From assembly GCA_002362105.1 (NCBI GenBank), contig DETD01000024.1, forward strand, positions 62,001-126,000: a DNA stretch of 64,000 bases. Direction: 5' to 3'. Source of the DNA: Bacteroidales bacterium UBA3297. Lineage in GTDB: Bacteria; Bacteroidota; Bacteroidia; Bacteroidales; Paludibacteraceae. Under the pieces are notes generated by a model that saw nothing but the letters and a program-made list of their open reading frames with translations, did no database searches and was not told the origin of the DNA. Below are positions 34,284 through 43,839 of the stretch, in pieces. Positions within the stretch are counted from its first letter, which is position 1; each line of letters opens with the position of its first letter. A program made the translations under genes and the position numbers.

Positions 34284-34340
34284 CCCAACAGCGGCTAACA
34301 CAAACGGCTATGCTGCGACACCTGAAGTATGCGTTACAGC
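34284..34340 (+). repeat. Leader-like structured repeat, diverged copy 3
   Basis: CAGCGGCTAACACAA and GTATGCGTTACAG correspond to CAGTGGCTGACACAA and GTATGCAGTACAG of copy 1. The 3' part is used in the hairpin at 34325-34367. The WYL regulator gene starts about 135 bases downstream. Confidence 0.35.
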
Positions 34341-34367
34341 CTTAAAACTGTTCCGCATACTTTTTTC
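34325..34367 (+). terminator. Hairpin terminator after the small ORFs
   Basis: AAGTATGCG (34325-34333) and CGCATACTT (34354-34362) pair, with further pairing inside (ACAG/CTGT), followed by TTTTTTCTT. Confidence 0.75.
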
Positions 34368-34475
34368 TTATTGGACAGTATCAGCAAAAACAATAAATTT
34401 GCGTTAATGGAGTGCTGAATTCTGCAACCACATAGTATTCTAGAAAAGAATCTTAATCATACACCAACACCATAC

Positions 34476-35765
34476 ATGTCCTCTATAAATATTTCAAGAA
34501 TTGAAGCAGAGCGTTTCCGCATCATCGACTCACTGCTATCTGACCTGAAAATAGACACCACAACGGAGGTAATCTCTGAAAAATGCGAAGCTGAGCTAGA
34601 AAAAAAAGGATTTAAGCCTGATGCAAGTGAAAGAACCATCAATAACGATATTAATAAGATGAGGGCTTTCATTAAAGAAAAACTTGCCGGAAAACTAAAC
34701 GAGGACGACGAGGTCATCTGCGAAGTTAAGGCACATTATACCATAGAAGGCGAAAAAACTGAAGTCGACGAACCTGATAGTGTTGCAAATTTCTGCCGAG
34801 AAACCATCATAAGCTGTTTAACCGATCGAAACAACTTCTATAATAAATCGGACCTGCTAAAAACCTGTAACGCACAGCTAGAAGAAAAAGGGCTTAAAAA
34901 CATAGGACCTAAAAAGTTAAACAGCATCATGGATAAGATTAAAGGAATTAAAGAAGTTCCGAAATGCTGGCGGTATACCCAACCGAACTTCTCAATCAGC
35001 AGGTTCATTCCTGACACAGAAATGTTCGCCAATTTCCAACAACTGGTCCAATTCCTAGAAAGCCTGCCTTCCGACATGTACGACTGGGCAAACGAGGCAG
35101 CAGAACACATAAAGGAATCGTTCCATCTGCCAACCGTTACTGAAGACTTGTTGTCTTTTGACAAAAACGACAACGATAACCTGAAATCGTGCTTTCCGGA
35201 AATTCTTACGGCAATTACCGAGAAAAGAACCATTACCATCTACTACACTTCACGCAAATCGAGCATAGAGAAGGAAAAAGAAGAAGAGAAGACCGTGTCG
35301 CCCTACTTTTTGAAACAATACGGGAAAAGTTGGCAACTTTATGCGAAAGTGGTTGGTTCGAAACACAAATACGACCAATTCTCGCTCGAACGCATTGTTG
35401 ACTACAAAGACAGCGAGGCCCCGTACGAACCGACTGACATTGACTTCTGCAAAGAGTTGAAAGACGTCATTGGCTTCACCATACCCAACCACAAGCACCG
35501 TGTTGAACACATAAAGCTACTTGTGTCGGAAGGCAAATATCGCTTCCTCCTCGACGCTCCTCTCCACCATACGCAACATTTGATTGAAAAGAGCGGGAAA
35601 GACTACATTGTAGGCATTGACGTTACACCCAACCTGGAACTTGAAAAACAACTGATCCTCCACCTCGACGGGGTTACGGTTTTGGAGCCGGCACCGCTCA
35701 AAGAACAGATAGAAGATTACCTGAAAACAGCCCTAAGGAGATACACCGGAAAGGACACTCTCTAA
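34476..35765 (+). CDS. WYL-domain transcriptional regulator
   Basis: The 429-residue protein has two similar helical N-terminal segments likely to be winged helix-turn-helix units (TERTINNDINKMRAFI-like at about 50-65, and NIGPKKLNSIMDKIKG later). A WYL domain follows (KRTITIYYTSRKS; VSPYFLKQYGKSWQLYAKVVG; QFSLERIVDY). WYL domains bind nucleic acid or nucleotide ligands and regulate many defence islands, including CRISPR loci. It lies between the effector genes and a convergent operon; its stop overlaps the DHH-motif gene's stop by 4 bases. Which promoter it controls is unknown. The first exact motif of the repeat HTH is my reading, not a domain hit. Confidence 0.8.
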   Translation: MSSINISRIEAERFRIIDSLLSDLKIDTTTEVISEKCEAELEKKGFKPDASERTINNDINKMRAFIKEKLAGKLNEDDEVICEVKAHYTIEGEKTEVDEPDSVANFCRETIISCLTDRNNFYNKSDLLKTCNAQLEEKGLKNIGPKKLNSIMDKIKGIKEVPKCWRYTQPNFSISRFIPDTEMFANFQQLVQFLESLPSDMYDWANEAAEHIKESFHLPTVTEDLLSFDKNDNDNLKSCFPEILTAITEKRTITIYYTSRKSSIEKEKEEEKTVSPYFLKQYGKSWQLYAKVVGSKHKYDQFSLERIVDYKDSEAPYEPTDIDFCKELKDVIGFTIPNHKHRVEHIKLLVSEGKYRFLLDAPLHHTQHLIEKSGKDYIVGIDVTPNLELEKQLILHLDGVTVLEPAPLKEQIEDYLKTALRRYTGKDTL

Positions 35766-36511
35766 CAGCGTACGCCCAGCAGACCGACTATCTGGTTGGC
35801 ATAGGCAGCTATGGTTTCCGGCGGAAAATGTCCCGCACCTATTCCAAAAAATGCACAACCTTTCCCTCCATAATAGGCCACACCCTGCTCTACCAGTCCA
35901 GCCATAGCGTTCACCAGTTTAGCGGCATCATGTCCGTAATAGGTGAGTTCGTGGTTGTTGTAGAGCAGCAGGCGTCCGTAAGGGTAGAGTCGGTCAACCA
36001 GCGGTGAGAAGTGTGACAAGTCCGTTTTCAGCACTTTTATGCCCTGCCGCAGGGCCACCCGCAGCACTTCTTCTTCGGCCATAGCCTCTTCCTCGGCCGT
36101 AACGCCCTGCATTTGCCGGTCTTTAAGCCGGACGTCTGCTATTTCATTGTCAGAGGCTCCTATCTGCCTCATACCGTCAATATAGCCGGCATCGTTGGCA
36201 GCCACCAATTGTTGGAAACGGGTTAGGGCTACCCCTAGCACGGCAGCCACCTGCGCAATGGCGGCCGGTTTGCCACTGTTGTCGTTGTGGTGGTCAACCA
36301 GCACATAGTTTACCCCATTAGGGGGTAAACCCCTCAGTTCTATTCCATAATACAGGGCTCCCACATCCGACATATCGTTATAGTAAGCCGACAATTCTGC
36401 ATTTTTCCACGACAAGTCCTTGTCAATATATTCTTCCCCCTTATCTTCCAACAACTGCCTAATGGTCTCCATCTCCAAATCGTGGCCACCCAATAAGAAC
36501 ACCCTGCGCAT
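35762..36511 (-). CDS. Uncharacterised protein with DHH-like motif
   Basis: The 249-residue protein contains VLVDHHNDNSGKP, the Asp-His-His motif of DHH phosphoesterases, and an N-terminal FLLGGHDLEMETI that could provide another metal ligand. The rest (LQQ-rich centre, YYGGKGCAFFGIGAGHF at the C-terminus) is not a standard DHHA1 domain, so the assignment is tentative. It is 12 bases downstream of the helicase gene and likely co-transcribed with it. DHH enzymes degrade short RNAs and cyclic dinucleotides, so a role in nucleotide turnover is one possibility. Confidence 0.55.
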   Translation of the reverse strand: MRRVFLLGGHDLEMETIRQLLEDKGEEYIDKDLSWKNAELSAYYNDMSDVGALYYGIELRGLPPNGVNYVLVDHHNDNSGKPAAIAQVAAVLGVALTRFQQLVAANDAGYIDGMRQIGASDNEIADVRLKDRQMQGVTAEEEAMAEEEVLRVALRQGIKVLKTDLSHFSPLVDRLYPYGRLLLYNNHELTYYGHDAAKLVNAMAGLVEQGVAYYGGKGCAFFGIGAGHFPPETIAAYANQIVGLLGVRC

Positions 36512-36523
36512 AACCTGAACCTG

Positions 36524-37966
36524 TTAGTCAATAAAGAAGTCCTTAACCACACTGAGCGATTTTTTAGCCCGCGTAATGGCCGTATAGAGCCACTGGTAGT
36601 TGCCTTTAACAGGATTCAACGTCAGGTTGCGCGGCATTTGCAGGTAGACGTTGTTCCACTCGCCACCTTGTGCCTTGTGGCAGGTAACTGCATAACCATA
36701 CATACAGCGCAAAGCATTGAGGTATTCGTCTTTCATCAACTGTTCACGGAAGAGTTCGGAATCACGTTTCTGTTTGATGCCCTTTTGGTGCATACGTATA
36801 GCAAAATCGCGGAACAGCTCGGTCTGTTCTTCAGCCGACACATTCTGTGTAGGATTGTCGAGAAGGCTCTCCATCAGCAGCTGTTCAGAGACCGTCCCGT
36901 CGAACAGGTTCTTTACCTTGACGCGGCGGAAGTCCTGATTGGCACGCCTTTCCACCGTCCCGTCCAACTCCAGCACCTCGACCATATCGCCATTAACCAG
37001 CCCCGACAACAGGTTGTTCTGCACCACCATCAGCTGGTCGCCCACGCAGACGCGTCCCCTAAAGCCTAGTTGCGCACGCACGGTCAGCGACATTCTATGG
37101 CAGTCTTTATTGCTTCGGCAGATGTAGATGGCATTACCGAAACCATTGGTTTTGACGTCGTCGACGTAATTTTGCAACAAAACCTCGTTAGAGTTAAGGA
37201 TATGGATATCGCGGCAATGTCTGAAGTGGAACTTCTCGCCCCACACATGTTGTTTGGTAGCGTCTACCACCTCGGGGCTTTGCGCATAGCGGCGCCGTAT
37301 GTCTTGCGAAACGGTAATCAGACTGCTGTCTTTGCCCTGGCGCATGATTTCGGTGAGTTGCGCCTCTTGCGCCTGCAGGCGGAACACGTTCATAAAATAC
37401 TTCTGGTCGAGGGCCGGCGAGGCGGTTTGCGAAACGGGAGGCAACTGGCACGGATCACCCACAAAAATAAACTTCGAGCCCTTGCGCTTGTCGTAATCCA
37501 TCAGCTCCTTAAGCAGCCTTCCCGACCCAAACATGGCCTGGGTTACGTACACAGGCTCCATGTCGCCAATCATAGAGGCCTCGTCAACAATATAGACACA
37601 TTCGCCCGCGTCGTTCCCTACAACATTGGGTTCGAAGACGAGAAACAACTGTCCGGAATCGTCGACACCAGTTCCCACCGCAGTCGGAACTTCCTTATTC
37701 AAGTCTTTAAACGAGTAAATCATTCCGTGAATAGTAGAAGCGCCATTTCCCGACAAGTCGCCCAGTATTTTTGCAGCGCGTCCCGTACTAGCCAGCAAAC
37801 GGTATTCGCGCTCTTTCTTGTTAAGGTCATCAATCAGGAAGCGCATAAGCGTCGTTTTTCCTGTTCCAGCATAACCCTTAAGCAGGAAAACACGGTCGTC
37901 GGACTTATAAATAAAGTCTTTCATACTTTTGAACACCCGTTTTTGGCTTTCGGTTAGTGTAATCAT
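36524..37966 (-). CDS. RecD-like superfamily 1 DNA helicase
   Basis: The 480-residue protein has helicase motifs in order: Walker A GYAGTGKTTLMRF, motif Ia STGRAAKIL, Walker B VDEASM, motif III GDPCQLPPVSQ, and the C-terminal VTCHKAQGGEW and YTAITRAKKSLS. It lacks the long N-terminus of RecD2 and is close to stand-alone RecD/Pif1-like helicases of Bacteroidetes. It would move 5' to 3' on DNA during repair or recombination. It is leftward, with the DHH-motif protein following after 12 bases. Confidence 0.88.
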   Translation of the reverse strand: MITLTESQKRVFKSMKDFIYKSDDRVFLLKGYAGTGKTTLMRFLIDDLNKKEREYRLLASTGRAAKILGDLSGNGASTIHGMIYSFKDLNKEVPTAVGTGVDDSGQLFLVFEPNVVGNDAGECVYIVDEASMIGDMEPVYVTQAMFGSGRLLKELMDYDKRKGSKFIFVGDPCQLPPVSQTASPALDQKYFMNVFRLQAQEAQLTEIMRQGKDSSLITVSQDIRRRYAQSPEVVDATKQHVWGEKFHFRHCRDIHILNSNEVLLQNYVDDVKTNGFGNAIYICRSNKDCHRMSLTVRAQLGFRGRVCVGDQLMVVQNNLLSGLVNGDMVEVLELDGTVERRANQDFRRVKVKNLFDGTVSEQLLMESLLDNPTQNVSAEEQTELFRDFAIRMHQKGIKQKRDSELFREQLMKDEYLNALRCMYGYAVTCHKAQGGEWNNVYLQMPRNLTLNPVKGNYQWLYTAITRAKKSLSVVKDFFID

Positions 37967-38097
37967 AAAATGCAGATTGAGTTTAAAAGCACATATCTTG
38001 GAATAACCACCATATTGATATGAATCCTATAGTAATGCCACCATGTGGCTCATAAAATTCTGAACCACATTATTCTGAGCTTTTGAATTTAATGTTA

Positions 38098-38841
38098 TTA
38101 CACTGGATGTGAAATGCTTGGAATTGGTTCGTAATGATTGTTCGGATCGAAACAATCTTTTGCTGTGCCAGGAAATTCGTCTATAAGAGCCTTACGAACA
38201 TCATCGTGACCATTAAAAACAGTAAACCAAATAGACCAGCAACCATATGCCTTAGCAAGATCAATAATTGTATCTTTGTCTACAACATTGTTTTGATACT
38301 TATTTAGGTATCTTTGGGCCACATTCCAAGTGAGAGAACGGATATTCCATCGCTTGTCACCATTACTTGACGTCGTTGGTGTCTTATCCAACCCAACCAA
38401 TTTAAGCAGATTGTCAGCTTTTTTTTGAGAATTAGTGGGCAATTTATCATTAACTTTCACAACTCCACCAGCATCGTATATTAAACTTAAATAGGTATTG
38501 TTCAGATGAGGAAAGTGAAAATCATTGTAGTTAACATTCTTTGTATCCTTGTTGTCGGCACCATTACATGTAGCACAAGAGAGCAGAAAGTTGCTCCATT
38601 TTTTCTCTAAATGTTTATATATCAATTTACCATTAGATTTATAACCTTTGGGTTGAATATGTTCAACCTGCAAATCTCTGTCTTCAGAAAACGCTTTCTC
38701 ACAATAGGAACAATACTTGCCCAAATTGGCAGTCAACACTGGTTTAGAGTCACTATAAGGGCTATAAGACGGTCTAACAGTCTCGTTTACTCCATTTAGT
38801 AGGAACTGGTGTTCTACAGCCCATTTATCTACTGGTCTCAT
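38098..38841 (-). CDS. ptuB: Septu-type HNH endonuclease PtuB-like
   Basis: The 247-residue protein has an HNH nuclease core: CSYCEKAF, DLQVEHIQPKGY, the Asn/Cys segment WSNFLLSCATCNG, and D-N-K spacing typical of PtuB. In Septu systems PtuB is the nuclease and PtuA the ATPase sensor. I chose the Met at 38841 (MRPVDKW), which overlaps the ptuA end by 17 bases; a start at 38886 would add 15 poorly conserved residues. The pair is leftward, next to the CRISPR array's left end. Confidence 0.82.
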   Translation of the reverse strand: MRPVDKWAVEHQFLLNGVNETVRPSYSPYSDSKPVLTANLGKYCSYCEKAFSEDRDLQVEHIQPKGYKSNGKLIYKHLEKKWSNFLLSCATCNGADNKDTKNVNYNDFHFPHLNNTYLSLIYDAGGVVKVNDKLPTNSQKKADNLLKLVGLDKTPTTSSNGDKRWNIRSLTWNVAQRYLNKYQNNVVDKDTIIDLAKAYGCWSIWFTVFNGHDDVRKALIDEFPGTAKDCFDPNNHYEPIPSISHPV

Positions 38842-40171
38842 AAGATTTTCTTTCAGCTCTAAGTAGTGCAACATAAGCAGGATCATCCGAGAAATCCGCT
38901 TCTATTTCATCAAGTTCCTCTTTTATTTTATTAGCATCCGCAGAATCTTTTTGTCCGTCTTTTACTAATTGGTAATACTTCTCAGCCATATCAACCATTT
39001 CATTATACTTCTTACTGCGAACTGTATCAACGTTCATCTCGTTAATGACGATTTCTTCAAGACTTCTCTTATTTGGGCTATTTTCCGCAATCCGCCCATC
39101 AAGCGTTATCACATTCCTACTCTCTACGCTCTGTACGATGAATGGAGAATGTGTAGTAACTATAAACTGGAATTCTGGGAAAGCTGCTTGCAGATCGCTT
39201 AGTACATGCTGCTGCCAATGTGGGTGCAAGTAGAGGTCGACCTCGTCAATCAATATGATGCCAGGGGTTTTTGTCACAGCATCAATGCCGAGAAATCCGT
39301 TAAGTTGTATACAACGATATGCTATTTCTGCAACAATGTTAATCATTGACTTGAAGCCTGCACTCATTGTATCGTATGTAAGCCAATGAGGTTCCGGATC
39401 CTTAGCCATCTGTATCTGTGCAGTGAACTCTGTGTTCTTTCTGTCAATCTCTATTTTTTTGAGTGATGGAATAGCTGTACGTAACGCATTGAGAAACGCT
39501 TCGTCAGTCTGTTCAAACTCTTTGTCCTTGGCCAATTCCTTATCAAAACGATATATCCAGTCGAAAGCACTCTTGAAATCGACCTTTTCGTCCAATGCAC
39601 ATTTGTAGGCTTTCTCTTCGCGTGATGCTCGTGTCTTCGTTTTTTCTGCCCCATTGTAGTTGTCAACAAGACGCGAAGCACCAAACGACAGAAACAGTGG
39701 CAAAACTGAATTGACACCTGTGTTGTCGGCACTTCGCCGCATCTTTTCCATTTGAGCAACCACGGTCATTAACTCACCCGTATTTGTCTTGGAATTTCTG
39801 GAATTGTTAGAACTTGTTCTTGCCCATTTGATAGTCTTTTCTGCTCCTGAGTATTCCTTAGTCCCTATACAGAAATTTCTTTCAACGACATTAGCATTTA
39901 CTTCTATCCATGGCTTTTCTGCTATAGGTTGGAAACTCTTAGCACTATTGCTATAGACACTGACGTGATCGCTTTTACTAAAATTTCTTGCGCAACCATT
40001 TATGAGTGTCAGTTCTTGCAGATAGGCGCCGAGAGCTATTTGCACGGCATGAAGCAATGTTGTTTTGCCAGTGGTATTGTCGCCCAAAACGACGTTCATT
40101 TTAGAATCAAATGAGAAGTGTTTCTCTGCAAAGCCTCTAAAGTTCCTTATTATTATATCATTGATTCTCAT
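38825..40171 (-). CDS. ptuA: Septu-type AAA ATPase PtuA-like
   Basis: The 448-residue protein is an SMC/OLD-like ABC-class ATPase: INDIIIRNFRGF at the start, Walker A LGDNTTGKTTLLHA, a central coiled region, a signature TMSAGFKSMINIV, Walker B GIILIDEVDLYLHPHWQ and the D-loop/His switch FIVTTHSPFIVQS. Together with the overlapping HNH gene it matches the two-gene Septu defence system. OLD-family ATPases also pair with other nucleases, so the name rests on the neighbour. Confidence 0.82.
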   Translation of the reverse strand: MRINDIIIRNFRGFAEKHFSFDSKMNVVLGDNTTGKTTLLHAVQIALGAYLQELTLINGCARNFSKSDHVSVYSNSAKSFQPIAEKPWIEVNANVVERNFCIGTKEYSGAEKTIKWARTSSNNSRNSKTNTGELMTVVAQMEKMRRSADNTGVNSVLPLFLSFGASRLVDNYNGAEKTKTRASREEKAYKCALDEKVDFKSAFDWIYRFDKELAKDKEFEQTDEAFLNALRTAIPSLKKIEIDRKNTEFTAQIQMAKDPEPHWLTYDTMSAGFKSMINIVAEIAYRCIQLNGFLGIDAVTKTPGIILIDEVDLYLHPHWQQHVLSDLQAAFPEFQFIVTTHSPFIVQSVESRNVITLDGRIAENSPNKRSLEEIVINEMNVDTVRSKKYNEMVDMAEKYYQLVKDGQKDSADANKIKEELDEIEADFSDDPAYVALLRAERKSYETSR

Positions 40172-40247
40172 CGTGGTATATTTTCAAAAGCTCTTCATTT
40201 ATTCTGTAACAAGTATCGATACGACTATTCGTTATGCTTGCCACCGA

Positions 40248-40255
40248 CAAAGATA
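40248..40255 (-). promoter_or_regulatory. Possible -7 element of the ptuAB promoter
   Basis: Read leftward, TATCTTTG matches TAnnTTTG exactly, about 77 bases before the ptuA ATG. No clear TTG lies 19-21 bases upstream. Confidence 0.4.
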
Positions 40256-40321
40256 ACACTTACTTTAGAAATCCTGCACATTATCTTCTCAACTCTTTTT
40301 CTTTGTTTGAAGGATTTGTCT

Positions 40322-40355
40322 ATAATCTGATTTTTCACTAACAAAATCAGATTAT
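40322..40355. terminator. Bidirectional hairpin between ptuA and the CRISPR array
   Basis: ATAATCTGATTTT (40322-40334) and AAAATCAGATTAT (40343-40355) are perfect 13-bp arms with an 8-base loop. For a leftward CRISPR transcript this would be the first strong hairpin past the array. Confidence 0.55.
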
Positions 40356-40588
40356 TGGGAACATAAAATCATAATATAAGACAAAGCTTTTCAATCTTGA
40401 TTTTCTCACAATTTAGAAGTTCGTCTTCTCGTTTACGGACTTGTTTGGACCGTAGCTTTCTCCTCCAATACGCTGACGGCTCCTATCGTGATGGTCTTTT
40501 GCGTAGACATAGTCCTCACAATTTTCAACCGATAGAGATTAACTCCTTTCTATATCAACTTATAAAATGGCTTCTATCAAAGACTTTA
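40356..40588. other. Sequence flanking the degenerate end of the array
   Basis: No gene or clear repeat remnant is visible. The first array repeat directly follows and has lost its first four consensus bases, as expected at the trailer end. Confidence 0.4.
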
Positions 40589-43500
40589 AATCTAATCCTT
40601 ATTGTGTTGGACTATGGTCACTGAGATGAAGGAACTCTAACAAAATCAGTAACTGAAAAGTGTCTTAATCCTTATTGTGTTGGACTATGGTCACTGAGAA
40701 AAGGTAAAACTAATGTTATCTTCTTGTCATTGTTCGTCTTAATCCTTATTGTGTTGGACTATGGTCACTGAGATTAAATCCATCTCTTCGTGGTTATATT
40801 GAAATTGAGTCTTAATCCTTATTGTGTTGGACTATGGTCACTGAGTTGTGCCGTTTTGAACGGTACAAAGCAAACGTTATTAAGTCTTAATCCTTATTGT
40901 GTTGGACTATGGTCACTGAGACAATGTTAGAAGTAGTTAATACAAGTAGAGAACCAAGTCTTAATCCTTATTGTGTTGGACTATGGTCACTGAGCTATTT
41001 CCTATAGATGTTTCAAATGAAATAAATAAAGGTCTTAATCCTTATTGTGTTGGAAGATGGTCTCTGAGCAGTATTTCCTATAAATTTAAAACCTTAGGCA
41101 AGAGTCTTAATCCTTATTGTGTTGGAAGATGGTCTCTGAGGTTATTCATGGACAGCTTCTGCAAAAACAGAAATTGGTCTTAATCCTTATTGTGTTGGAA
41201 GATGGTCTCTGAGCAATGCAAACTAGCAAATACTAGTCTTTGAAATGAACCGTCTTAATCCTTATTGTGTTGGAAGATGGTCTCTGAGAATGAAAAAGAG
41301 TACAATTGTTTCACTTATCGCTGGTGTAGGTCTTAATCCTTATTGTGTTGGAAGATGGTCTCTGAGCTTTGACTGATAAACGTAAACGATAATGTTTATA
41401 CTAGTCTTAATCCTTATTGTGTTGGAAGATGGTCTCTGAGCGGGGCAAAGGTACAAACAAATACGTTTGGTATTCGTCTTAATCCTTATTGTGTTGGAAG
41501 ATGGTCTCTGAGTTTTGCCGTCTGTTTTCGTACCAAATTCAACCGATAGGTCTTAATCCTTATTGTGTTGGAAGATGGTCTCTGAGCATTGGCCGCAGGT
41601 CGTTTAGCTTACGACGAATACGTCTTAATCCTTATTGTGTTGGAAGATGGTCTCTGAGAGGAATAATGTAAAATCAAATTAATTAAATTAAAAAGTCTTA
41701 ATCCTTATTGTGTTGGAAGATGGTCTCTGAGAGGAATAATGTAAAATCAAATTAATTAAATTAAAAAGTCTTAATCCTTATTGTGTTGGAAGATGGTCTC
41801 TGAGATATTAGAAGATAGCGGTAAACTGTTGATAGGAGTCTTAATCCTTATTGTGTTGGAAGATGGTCTCTGAGTTGGTGGCTGCAATGGTAGTCACTAA
41901 CATTTTGTGTCTTAATCCTTATTGTGTTGGAAGATGGTCTCTGAGGCCCACATAGACGACTATGATGGGCACGAATGGAAGTCTTAATCCTTATTGTGTT
42001 GGAAGATGGTCTCTGAGACAATGAAAACATTTAATTACAAATTCGGTGAGTACCGTCTTAATCCTTATTGTGTTGGAAGATGGTCTCTGAGTTCTGTATC
42101 TTCTCTAAGGCAAGTAGAGAAGAATTGTCTTAATCCTTATTGTGTTGGAAGATGGTCTCTGAGTACTACTCCTCCAAGAAGAAGGAGCAGTAGAGTATAC
42201 TGTCTTAATCCTTATTGTGTTGGAAGATGGTCTCTGAGGTATAGGTATTGTAGGTAATCGAGTAACAGATGAAGGGTCTTAATCCTTATTGTGTTGGAAG
42301 ATGGTCTCTGAGCTTGGATTTCCAAGTCTCTACAGGCAGAATGTAAAACGGTCTTAATCCTTATTGTGTTGGAAGATGGTCTCTGAGAAGTAGCAAGGGA
42401 GGCTACAAGTTAACCGCCAAAATTGTCTTAATCCTTATTGTGTTGGAAGATGGTCTCTGAGGATGATGAAACAGGAGAAGTATCTACCTGCTTCTGGTCT
42501 TAATCCTTATTGTGTTGGAAGATGGTCTCTGAGATAAGGAAAACGGAGAGAGGACTCTCTTCGGTCTTAATCCTTATTGTGTTGGAAGATGGTCTCTGAG
42601 CTGCAGCACGAGTTGTTGTAGCAAGTATTGGAATGGGTGTCTTAATCCTTATTGTGTTGGAAGATGGTCTCTGAGGGCCGCTACATTTGCGGCTGGTGCT
42701 TATGCAGAAAAGAGTCTTAATCCTTATTGTGTTGGAAGATGGTCTCTGAGCCCTTGGCGCTAAAGAGGCGAAAACCTATTATAACGTCTTAATCCTTATT
42801 GTGTTGGAAGATGGTCTCTGAGTCTCGTTCGTCTTTCCCTTCTGCTTCTTTTCTCTGCGGTCTTAATCCTTATTGTGTTGGAAGATGGTCTCTGAGAATA
42901 ATATGGGACCAACTAACAGAAAGTGAAGTTGAGTCTTAATCCTTATTGTGTTGGAAGATGGTCTCTGAGTTGCTGATTTGACCAAGAAGAAAAAAGAAGA
43001 GCACGGTCTTAATCCTTATTGTGTTGGAAGATGGTCTCTGAGCTATGCAGGTTCTGTTGGGTCAAATCCAGGCTGGTCTTAATCCTTATTGTGTTGGAAG
43101 ATGGTCTCTGAGGTGGCAAAGATTGTTGAATGCATTGCTGTAAATAACGGGTCTTAATCCTTATTGTGTTGGAAGATGGTCTCTGAGCCAGGCTGTACTG
43201 GAAAGAAACTTGGGAACTGCTGTCTTAATCCTTATTGTGTTGGAAGATGGTCTCTGAGATGTTCCAAGTAAACATACATTATGATTTTATATCTGGTCTT
43301 AATCCTTATTGTGTTGGAAGATGGTCTCTGAGAGAACTCTTTCAAATTAACGTCCACTATGACTTAGGTCTTAATCCTTATTGTGTTGGAAGATGGTCTC
43401 TGAGCTTATGAAGTTGTTGATGATTGTGATACTATTGCAAGTCTTAATCCTTATTGTGTTGGAAGATGGTCTCTGAGTTTTGATAGGGATGGATATCAAG

Positions 43501-43839
43501 GGAGAACCATCGACGTCTTAATCCTTATTGTGTTGGAAGATGGTCTCTGAGCTAGTAGTTGTTAAGGCTTTAAGTGTCGCTGAATTTGAGTCTTAATCCT
43601 TATTGTGTTGGAAGATGGTCTCTGAGTTAGTTTAAGTGGGACAAAACGCCATAATAAACCTCGTCTTAATCCTTATTGTGTTGGAAGATGGTCTCTGAGA
43701 TTAAATTTAGAACCAGCAAACATATAACTGTCTTAATCCTTATTGTGTTGGAAGATGGTCTCTGAGTCAATACGAAAAGAGGTACAGAAAAGAAATCCTT
43801 GCGTCTTAATCCTTATTGTGTTGGAAGATGGTCTCTGAG
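40589..43839 (-). CRISPR. CRISPR array, 45 repeats of 37 bp and 44 spacers
   Basis: On the plus strand each repeat starts GTCTTAATCCTTATTGTGTT and ends ATGGTCTCTGAG. I count 45 repeats and 44 spacers of about 30-38 bases by eye. The first six (left) repeats carry a variant with three changes at positions 24, 25 and 32; the remaining 39 are of the second type. The leftmost repeat is degenerate in its first four bases, so the leader is most likely at the right (43840 on) and transcription leftward. Read that way, each crRNA would carry an 8-base 5' tag ATTAAGAC, resembling the AUUGAAAC tag common in type III. Spacers at 41659-41694 and 41732-41767 are identical. Confidence 0.97.

Noticed and set aside
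40971..42257. Open frames within the CRISPR array giving repeated LNPYCVGRWSL peptides
   Set aside because: They are translations of the repeat unit itself, not genes.
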